From assembly GCF_021030645.1 (NCBI RefSeq), contig NZ_JACGCJ010000022.1, positions 1-48,463 on the forward strand: a stretch of 48,463 nucleotides of DNA. Reading direction: 5' to 3'. The position numbers and the translations under genes are program-made. Source of the DNA: Agrilactobacillus fermenti. Its GTDB lineage: Bacteria > Bacillota > Bacilli > Lactobacillales > Lactobacillaceae. Below are positions 42,689 through 48,463 of this stretch, one piece after another (position 1 is the stretch's first letter; the number at the start of each line of letters is the position of its first letter). A model generated the notes under the pieces. The model saw only the letters and a list, made by a program, of their open reading frames with translations, was not told where the DNA came from and searched no databases.

Positions 42689-44350
42689 ATGGAAAAAAGA
42701 ACCGTCGCCCAACTCATGGTCGAATCGCTAAAAAACGAAGGCGTTAAATATGTCTTCGGTATTCCTGGCGAAGAAAATATTAATTTTGTAGATGCTATTG
42801 ATCAAGCGCCTGATATTGAATTTATCTTAGCCCGCCATGAACAAGGTGCTGCTTTCATGGCCAGTGTTTACGGCCGCTTAATGAACCAAGCTGGGGTTTG
42901 TGTGGCTACGCTAGGCCCTGGTGCGCTAAATTTAGTCCTAGGTGTCGCCGATGCACAAACCAATTCTACGCCATTGGTTGCCATTTCAGCCCAAGGCGGG
43001 TTGAATCGGATTCACAAAGAATCACATCAAGTGATCGACCTTGTGTCCATGTTTCGACCCGTCACCCAGTGGTCCCAAATGATTCTTGAACCCGGTGCTA
43101 TACCAGAAATGATGCGCAAAGCTTTTTCACTGGCTGAACGTGACCGCCCAGGTGCCACCTACTTAGCCTTACCACAAGATGTTGAACAAATGCCTGCCCC
43201 TGAAACTTTACAGCCATTGCCGATTCCCCCAGCTTCGATCACCGAACCTACCAAGGCGGATATTGAAGCAGCCGTCGACTTGATCAAAAGTGCCAAGCAT
43301 CCAATCATTTTAGCTGGGCATGGTGTGGTTTTAAAAAATGCTGAAGCGGAATTACAGGCTTTTAGTCGGCAATTCAACATTCCTGTTGCCACTACTTTTA
43401 TGGCTAAAGGTGCGATCAGCGATCGTGAAGCTAATGCACTTGGTGTCGTTGGTTTCATGCGCCATGATTACGAAAACTTTGCCTTTGATCAAGCTGATCT
43501 GATCATTGCCGTTGGATTTTCCATTCAACAATTTGATCCGGCTAAGATCAATCCTAATGGCGATAAAAAAATTTTACATATCAATATGTTCCGAGAAGAT
43601 CCTGACAGTCATTACAATGTCAGCTTAAATATCGTCGCTAACATTGCCAAGAGTCTGGCTCGTTTAAATACGGGTTTACAAGCAGAAAACGTCCATTTCC
43701 CCAAACTAAAGTTACCCATCAAAAAAATGCGCCATCATGAATTGACTGATCATGTGACCGATGACAGTTTCCCACTCAAACCGCAAAAAATCGTGACTGA
43801 TACGCGTGCCGCCCTCGCTGATGATGACATTGTTTTGGTAGATACTGGTGCTGTCAAAATGTGGATGGCGCGTTTATTTGAAACATACGCTACCAATACC
43901 TGCTTGATCGATAATGGTCTTTCGACAATGGGGTGGGCTTTACCTGGTGCCATTGGTGCCAAATTAGCAGCGCCAAACAAGCGCGTGCTTGCGGTCATGG
44001 GGGATGGTAGTTTCTTAATGAATGTCCAGGAAATTGAAACTGCCGTTCGTGAAGACTTGCATCTTGTCATTCTAGTTTGGGCGGATCAATCCTATGGCCT
44101 GATCAAATGGAAAATGGACCTATCCTTAAAGCATCATTCCCAAGTCGATTTTACTAATCCTGATATTGTTACGTTAGCCCGCAGTTTTGGCGCGATCGGC
44201 TATAACATTCAACGTGCCCAAGATCTTGCCCTCATATTGGCTAAAGCATTGGCCGCAACTAAGGGGGTTCATATTATTTCAGTACCCGTTGATTATTCTG
44301 AAAATATGAAACTGATCAATCGTTTAGGCAATGTAACCATCAAACTATAG
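42689..44350 (+). CDS. alsS: Acetolactate synthase, catabolic type
   Basis: A 553-residue thiamine-diphosphate enzyme that joins two pyruvates to 2-acetolactate with CO2 release, the first step from pyruvate to acetoin/diacetyl. The TPP-activating glutamate is E51 in RHEQGAAFMA. The PYR domain reads GPGALNLVLGVADAQ, and the cofactor motif is GDGSFLMN (438-445). The C-terminal PVDYSENMKLI resembles Bacillus AlsS. No small subunit or alsD lies beside it, so acetolactate decarboxylation would need a distant gene or be non-enzymatic. It is followed after 16 bp by an EIIC-like permease gene. The ATG follows GAAGGAAG. A different TPP-dependent decarboxylase function is possible but less likely. Confidence 0.85.
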   Translation: MEKRTVAQLMVESLKNEGVKYVFGIPGEENINFVDAIDQAPDIEFILARHEQGAAFMASVYGRLMNQAGVCVATLGPGALNLVLGVADAQTNSTPLVAISAQGGLNRIHKESHQVIDLVSMFRPVTQWSQMILEPGAIPEMMRKAFSLAERDRPGATYLALPQDVEQMPAPETLQPLPIPPASITEPTKADIEAAVDLIKSAKHPIILAGHGVVLKNAEAELQAFSRQFNIPVATTFMAKGAISDREANALGVVGFMRHDYENFAFDQADLIIAVGFSIQQFDPAKINPNGDKKILHINMFREDPDSHYNVSLNIVANIAKSLARLNTGLQAENVHFPKLKLPIKKMRHHELTDHVTDDSFPLKPQKIVTDTRAALADDDIVLVDTGAVKMWMARLFETYATNTCLIDNGLSTMGWALPGAIGAKLAAPNKRVLAVMGDGSFLMNVQEIETAVREDLHLVILVWADQSYGLIKWKMDLSLKHHSQVDFTNPDIVTLARSFGAIGYNIQRAQDLALILAKALAATKGVHIISVPVDYSENMKLINRLGNVTIKL

Positions 44351-44366
44351 TGAGGGGGTCTTAAAG

Positions 44367-45719
44367 TTGCACGCCTTACTCATTCGTCTCACGCGGACTA
44401 GCTTTAAATTAAATAAGTGGATTCGCAAGTTTCGTATTTATGCCGCCATTCGGCAAACATTTTCGATTTTATTTCCTTTCGTGGTCATTGGGTCCTTTTT
44501 TCGGGCTTTAAATTTAGCTATCTTTCGGCCGGATGGCTTTTTTGCGACAGTTTGGCACATTGAGGATTGGCTGCCTTATTATACCCAAATTGCGAAACCA
44601 ATTGCTGCTATCACAACGCTGACGATTAATGTCATTGCATTGCTAGCCGTTTTTTTGGTAGCAAAATATCTAGCCCATGCTCTGAAAGATGATGATCATA
44701 TCGTCGGCATTTGTGGTCTTTTGACTTTACTGATTCTTAATTTTAACTTTAATGCGCTTTCTCACAGTCTTGACCATCAAAATGGCAGCGACACATTACC
44801 CTTTAATAACTTTGGGTTTAGAGATTTATTTTTTAGTTTGCTTATTGGGATTCTCGTCGCTTATTTTTATCATGTCCTAGCCGCTTTTTCCAAACGGCAT
44901 TTACCCCACAAAAACATCGATCAAAGTTTTACGACTCGTGGTATTCATGCCATTTTTCCTGTCAGTGTGCTTTTGATCACGTTTGTACTACTTAGTTTTG
45001 GCATTAGTTTCACACCCCAACATAATTTAAGCACCCTTTTTTATGGTCTCTTAGAAATCCCTTTAAGCACACGAAATCACGTAACTTTATTTCTTTTTTT
45101 CATTACCTTGATCAATACGCTATTGGGCTTTTTAGGCATTAGTGGACCGTTGAATTTTATGACCCAAAATATCGCTAATCCAGCAGGGGCAGCCAACTTA
45201 AGCCACGCTTTGAGTACTAAGAATCTATTTACAGTGCCCAATCCAGTAACGTTACACACCCTATACGATACTTACGGCAACTTTGGTGGCAGCGGCATGA
45301 CCCTTGGACTGATCCTAGTCATCTTATTTTTGATCAAAAATCATGGTCTGCGCCAAGTTGCGGCCTTTAGCTTCCTACCTAGTTTGGTGAATATTAATGA
45401 TCCAATTATGCTGGGTATCCCGATTATTTTTAACCCGTTATTATTGATTCCATATACAATTTCACCCTTAGTCAGCATGGCAATTGCTTGGTTATTTATC
45501 AATGTCCATTGGATGCCCCCAGCCGTTTATGCCGTTCCTGGAACCACGCCTGGTATCTTATTAGGCTTTCTTGGCACGAATGGGAATTACATGGCTTTAC
45601 TTGTCAGCATACTAGGTTTATTCACTTCGGCAATGATCTATTATCCTTTTATCCGCATCATCGCTCAGATCAACACACATGAAAGCTTTGCAAAATCAAA
45701 GGTGACAACTCATGCATAG
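44367..45719 (+). CDS. PTS EIIC-like permease (lactose/cellobiose type), orphan
   Basis: A 450-residue membrane protein with about ten membrane segments that resembles EIIC of the Lac/Cel group: FRIYAAIRQTFSILFPFVVIGSF at the start, LGFLGISGPLNFM in the middle, and the substrate-site-like NINDPIMLGIPIIFNP, where EIIC of this family has its conserved NEP/E-type motif. No EIIA or EIIB gene is nearby, so it relies on distant partners or works without phosphorylation. The start is TTG at 44367 after GAGGGGG. It sits between alsS and the DUF915 hydrolase (8-bp overlap with the latter) and is clearly co-transcribed. Confidence 0.72.
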   Translation: MHALLIRLTRTSFKLNKWIRKFRIYAAIRQTFSILFPFVVIGSFFRALNLAIFRPDGFFATVWHIEDWLPYYTQIAKPIAAITTLTINVIALLAVFLVAKYLAHALKDDDHIVGICGLLTLLILNFNFNALSHSLDHQNGSDTLPFNNFGFRDLFFSLLIGILVAYFYHVLAAFSKRHLPHKNIDQSFTTRGIHAIFPVSVLLITFVLLSFGISFTPQHNLSTLFYGLLEIPLSTRNHVTLFLFFITLINTLLGFLGISGPLNFMTQNIANPAGAANLSHALSTKNLFTVPNPVTLHTLYDTYGNFGGSGMTLGLILVILFLIKNHGLRQVAAFSFLPSLVNINDPIMLGIPIIFNPLLLIPYTISPLVSMAIAWLFINVHWMPPAVYAVPGTTPGILLGFLGTNGNYMALLVSILGLFTSAMIYYPFIRIIAQINTHESFAKSKVTTHA

Positions 45720-46587
45720 AAAATTTCCACAAAATTACCGCTGGATCATCGGCGCTCTATTGTTGATTGCTTTATTTTTAGGTTTAGCAATTCCGGGCTA
45801 TCATTGGATGCAGCAAAATGTCAAATACGCACGGGTCATTCACAATTCTCGAGTTTCGCCAATTATTTTTATCCCCGGCAGCAGTGCAACCCAAGATCGC
45901 TTCGATGATTTGATCAATCAGCTCAATGCCAATAATCGGAATCATAGTCTTGTCAAAATTACGGTGCACACCAATGGTAAGCTGCAAGTAACTGGTAAAG
46001 TCAGCCCGCGGGATAATCAACCATTTTTTGTGGTCGGATTTGAAAATAATAAAGATGGCTATAGTAATATCAAAAAACAAGCGGCTTGGTTTGATCAAGC
46101 CATGGATTATCTAGTGGATCGCTATCATTTTAATAATTTTTCCGGTATCGGTCACTCTAACGGTGGTTTGATCTACACCTTATATCTAGAGAAATATTTT
46201 GATAGTGATGATTTATCTATGCGCACATTGATGACCATTGGAACCCCTTACAATTTTAGTGAAAAAAATCCCGCGAATCGTACACAAATGCTCAGTGATT
46301 TTATAACTGATAAAAAGAAGATTCCAACAGATCTAACGGTTTATTCTATTGCCGGCACAGAAGACTACAATGATGATGGCATTGTCCCTTTTCAAAGCGT
46401 AGAGGCTGGCAAGTTCATCTATCAAGATCAAGCAAAACATTATACTGAAATTACCGTAACTGGATCGAACTCTCAGCATTCTGATCTGCCAACGAATCAA
46501 CAAATTGTTCGTTTGATTGAACAATATGTCTTAGATGATAATGGTAACAACCGTAATGGCACCCCAAATGCGAGAAATCGAAATTAA
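45712..46587 (+). CDS. DUF915-like membrane-anchored alpha/beta hydrolase
   Basis: A 291-residue protein with an N-terminal signal-anchor (about 10-30, WIIGALLLIALFLGLAIPG) and an extracellular alpha/beta-hydrolase domain of the DUF915 type common in lactobacilli. The oxyanion region is PIIFIPGSS, the nucleophile is S149 in GIGHSNGG, the probable acid lies in EDYNDDGIVP, and the histidine in SQHSDLP. The substrate is unknown; relatives are assumed to be lipases or esterases acting at the surface. Its start overlaps the EIIC-like gene by 8 bp, making it the last gene of a three-gene operon closed by the terminator at 46610. Confidence 0.85.
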   Translation: MHRKFPQNYRWIIGALLLIALFLGLAIPGYHWMQQNVKYARVIHNSRVSPIIFIPGSSATQDRFDDLINQLNANNRNHSLVKITVHTNGKLQVTGKVSPRDNQPFFVVGFENNKDGYSNIKKQAAWFDQAMDYLVDRYHFNNFSGIGHSNGGLIYTLYLEKYFDSDDLSMRTLMTIGTPYNFSEKNPANRTQMLSDFITDKKKIPTDLTVYSIAGTEDYNDDGIVPFQSVEAGKFIYQDQAKHYTEITVTGSNSQHSDLPTNQQIVRLIEQYVLDDNGNNRNGTPNARNRN

Positions 46588-46609
46588 CAATTAAAAAATT
46601 AACGTAAAA

Positions 46610-46651
46610 AAATAAGCTAAAAGCGGCGTTCAACCCGTTTTTAGCTTATTT
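46610..46651. terminator. Bidirectional terminator after the DUF915 gene
   Basis: AATAAGCTAAAA pairs with TTTTAGCTTATT, and an inner GG/CC closes around CGTTCAA. A- and T-runs flank both sides. Confidence 0.85.
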
Positions 46652-46817
46652 GTCGCAGTACAGCATTTGCTGTAGTGTAAGTCCGCTCCACAACGTGCTT
46701 ACACAAACACTACTCAAAAATCCGTTGAGCGCCAATTGACACGTGTCCTGCATAAAGTCCAATCTCTCGGACAACAACTCATCGCAACTTCTAACTTAAC
46801 ATATTTATACTTATTTA

Positions 46818-47273
46818 TCAAGTATGTACCCGTTTCCGGAATTTTTGCAATAATTCACCCAACATCTGCGCAATCATAAACCCCACCGAGATCGCCCCAA
46901 TAACCATTAGAACGGTTAGCAAATACGAAAATGCCGTCGTCAAACGTCCCAAAACAAAGTAGCGGATGGCTTGAAAAGCAGTGGCTCCAGGAACTAGCGG
47001 AACCAGCGCTGGAATGTTAAATAATAGGGTCGGGGTTTGCTTCAGCGGGGCGACAACCACACTTAAAAAGCCAATCAGAAAAGCACCGACAAGATTGGCT
47101 AATAATTTGCCTGACCCCCACTGCCATAAAACCCAATAACTCAGCCAGCCGGCCACCCCGATCCAAGCACAGGTATTTAAAACTCGGCGCTGAATGTTCA
47201 ACATAATCCCAAAAGTAATTGTGGCAATATAGCTAAAACTAATCTGTACCAATAATTGTAAGTAAAGGTTCAT
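46818..47273 (-). CDS. Threonine/serine exporter, ThrE_2-type small subunit
   Basis: A 151-residue protein with four or five membrane segments matching the ThrE_2 (DUF3815) half: LLVQISFSYIATITFGIMLN, NIPALVPLVPGATAFQAIRY (the conserved PG/P motif) and the basic end LLQKFRKRVHT. Together with the larger ThrE half upstream it makes a complete threonine/serine exporter-like unit driven by the proton gradient. Starts at 47285 or 47279 are also in frame. I chose 47273 because AGGATGG lies at usable spacing and MNLYLQLLVQ fits the family. The preceding gene ends about 13 bp upstream, so the two are coupled. Confidence 0.85.
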   Translation of the reverse strand: MNLYLQLLVQISFSYIATITFGIMLNIQRRVLNTCAWIGVAGWLSYWVLWQWGSGKLLANLVGAFLIGFLSVVVAPLKQTPTLLFNIPALVPLVPGATAFQAIRYFVLGRLTTAFSYLLTVLMVIGAISVGFMIAQMLGELLQKFRKRVHT

Positions 47274-47286
47274 ATGCATTGCCATC

Positions 47287-48096
47287 CTATGTCAAAAAAT
47301 GAAAAACTAATGCGATGCCACTGCCAATCGCACCCGCACTCAGAGTAGCTTCTACCCCCCGCGTAATACCTGACATTAAATGGCCTGCTAATAAATCCCG
47401 CAAAGCATTTGTTAGTGGTACTCCTGGAACTAGCGGCATGACAGCTCCAATTACAATATTGTTTACACTATGACCTAAATTAAAGCGAACGGCCAAAATT
47501 GTGAAAATCCCAATTGTCAATGAAGCTGTAAATTGACTAATAAATTGAATCTGAATTAAATTGTCGATGTAATCATTGATAAAAAAGCCTAACATACCAA
47601 TAACAAAAGCAATCGGTAAATCATACCAATCATAATATCCTGAAAATAAAATCATTAAAGTGGCACTAACAAGACCCGCGCTTAATAATTGCCACCAAAA
47701 AGGAAATGTTGGTGCATTTTTATCAATTTGAATCAAACGGGTAATTAATTCTGTTAGATCAATTCGATGATGTGCAAAATCACGTGATGCCGAATTGACA
47801 CGTGCAATTTTCTCCAAATCTATCTTGCGATTATTTATTTGAATGAGCTGCGTATTCGGTGCATCAAAAGTCCCAATAGTTATCACTGTAGTGGTCGTAA
47901 ATATCTGTGCTTCTTGGACCCCACCGTTATTCGCAATCCGACGCATGGTATCTTCCACACGATACATCTCTGAACCATTCTCAACCATAATTTTACCAGC
48001 TAGCAGACAAGCTTCAAAGACAAGGTTGATATTTACCTGACCATTCAAATCACTAAGTTCAATTTTTTGCGGATCTAAATGTTTTTCTTCAGCCAA
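47287..48096 (-). CDS. Threonine/serine exporter, ThrE N-terminal (DUF1212) subunit
   Basis: A 269-residue protein with a soluble N-terminal domain carrying the family mark AGKIMVENGSEMYRVEDTM and TTTTVITIGTF, followed by five membrane segments with the conserved GAVMPLVPGVPLTNALRDLLAG. The ATG at 48123 lies inside a palindrome and has no ribosome binding site. The TTG at 48096 is preceded by TAGGAGC at 7 nt and is the better start. It is the first gene of the two-gene exporter unit. Export of threonine or serine is known for distant relatives (ThrE of Corynebacterium); the substrate here is inferred. Confidence 0.85.
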   Translation of the reverse strand: MAEEKHLDPQKIELSDLNGQVNINLVFEACLLAGKIMVENGSEMYRVEDTMRRIANNGGVQEAQIFTTTTVITIGTFDAPNTQLIQINNRKIDLEKIARVNSASRDFAHHRIDLTELITRLIQIDKNAPTFPFWWQLLSAGLVSATLMILFSGYYDWYDLPIAFVIGMLGFFINDYIDNLIQIQFISQFTASLTIGIFTILAVRFNLGHSVNNIVIGAVMPLVPGVPLTNALRDLLAGHLMSGITRGVEATLSAGAIGSGIALVFHFLT

Positions 48097-48115
48097 TTTA
48101 GTGCTCCTATCAGTT

Positions 48116-48135
48116 ACGAACATTATTTTGTTCGT
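48116..48135. promoter_or_regulatory. Candidate operator upstream of the threonine exporter unit
   Basis: ACGAAC (48116-48121) and GTTCGT (48130-48135) form an inverted repeat with an 8-nt centre, 20-40 nt upstream of the chosen TTG start. It overlaps a possible -10 region on the minus strand. No regulator gene is adjacent. Confidence 0.35.
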
Positions 48136-48193
48136 ATACAGTTGCTAAACATCTTATAGCCTAAGCTTATTACTCATTATAGCCGAAAATAGA

Positions 48194-48228
48194 CAAAAAA
48201 AATACGCAAACCATTATGGTTTCCGTAT
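48194..48228 (-). terminator. Terminator of the rRNA operon
   Basis: On the minus strand ATACGGAAACCA-TAA-TGGTTTGCGTAT forms a 12-bp stem with a single G-G mismatch, followed by TTTTTTTT, directly downstream of 5S rRNA. Confidence 0.93.
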
Positions 48229-48234
48229 AACCTA

Positions 48235-48351
48235 GCGCGGCGACTTCCTAACCTCGCAGGCGGTTGCCCGCCAACTACTTTCGGCGTTAAGAAGCTTAAC
48301 TTCTGTGTTCGGCATGGGAACAGGTGTTGCCTTCTCGCTATCGCCACCGCA
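48235..48351 (-). rRNA. rrf: 5S ribosomal RNA
   Basis: The minus strand carries the typical 5S core CCCATGCCGAACACAGAAGT and the helix I pair GCGGTGGC/GTCGCCGC. The start corresponds to TGCGGTGGCGATAGCGAGAA and the length is 117 nt; the ends are approximate within a few bases. Confidence 0.95.
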
Positions 48352-48429
48352 CTTCTCCTGAGCACTTCGTGCCCTCAAAACCACATATCATGTCTTCTTT
48401 ACCCTTGAATCTTCTGCTTGCCGTTCTTT
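48352..48429 (-). other. 23S-5S internal transcribed spacer
   Basis: A spacer of about 78 nt without a tRNA. GGGCACGAAGTGCTC forms a small hairpin close to the 5S 5' end, probably part of the processing stem. Confidence 0.7.
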
Positions 48430-48463
48430 TGGTCAAGTCCTCGACCGATTAGTATCAGTCCGC
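48430..48463 (-). rRNA. rrl: 23S ribosomal RNA, 3' end (partial)
   Basis: The minus strand reads GCGGACTGATACTAATCGGT followed by CGAGGACTTGACC, the conserved 3' end of 23S rRNA. The gene continues beyond the window edge. Confidence 0.93.

Noticed and set aside
43159-44070. Two frames of about 100 codons on the minus strand
   Set aside because: They are antisense to alsS, which carries all expected motifs.
48177-48365. 62-codon open frame on the minus strand at the window end
   Set aside because: It lies over the 5S rRNA gene and its terminator; the RNA explains the sequence.

Overview
The window looks like chromosomal DNA of a low-to-mid GC Gram-positive lactic acid bacterium, most likely a member of the Lactobacillaceae. 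The evidence is strong AGGAGG-type ribosome binding sites, frequent TTG/GTG starts, a class Ib nrdHEF locus, an orphan catabolic acetolactate synthase, SLAP-type and WxL-type surface proteins, and 5S/23S rRNA of lactobacillus type. The genus is not certain; Loigolactobacillus or a relative is only a guess. No insertion sequence, prophage or CRISPR array was seen. The one recombination gene is a stand-alone serine recombinase between two surface-protein genes.

Layout. 1-245: a 120-nt-period repeat, then helD. 2675-5008: a degenerate CPBP membrane protein, tRNA-Thr, a histidine phosphatase and a DtxR/MntR-type regulator. 5031-7620: an ABC exporter operon ending in its own TetR regulator, with a clear operator-like palindrome at the promoter. 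7810-13932: ilvE, a divergent short UvrA paralogue, two small proteins and brnQ. 14141-15798: two unknown membrane-anchored proteins. 16000-18239: a LysR regulator divergent from a PLP aminotransferase. 18513-22505: an nrdH-nrdE-nrdF locus under a NrdR box, with the decayed remains of nrdI between nrdH and nrdE. 22578-26734: a cell-envelope cluster with two zinc-ribbon membrane proteins, a lipoprotein esterase, a coiled-coil membrane protein and a 58-residue membrane protein. 26835-32873: an SLAP-domain exported protein, the serine recombinase and a 1131-residue WxL-domain protein. 33213-35035: a TauE-like permease, its DUF1634 partner and a protein with a histone-H1-like tail. 35158-39207: an operon of a RecB-like nuclease/XPD-DinG helicase fusion, a second PD-(D/E)XK-like protein and an sce7725-family protein. 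39220-48123: an aldo/keto reductase broken by one stop codon, an NlpC/P60 hydrolase, deoD, an alsS / EIIC-like permease / DUF915 hydrolase operon and a two-gene threonine/serine exporter. 48194-48463: the end of an rRNA operon (23S 3' end, spacer, 5S, terminator) on the minus strand.

The most notable items are the nuclease-helicase/sce7725 operon as a candidate undescribed DNA-processing or defence system; the nrdI pseudogene inside an otherwise intact nrd locus; the single-codon nonsense change in the aldo/keto reductase; two families of intergenic repeats (one with an exact 120-nt period found both upstream of helD and between nrdE and nrdF, the other a terminator-like hairpin with a conserved tail); and the recombinase beside surface-protein genes with a 14-bp inverted repeat. 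All family assignments come from reading motifs by eye. No database search was possible.
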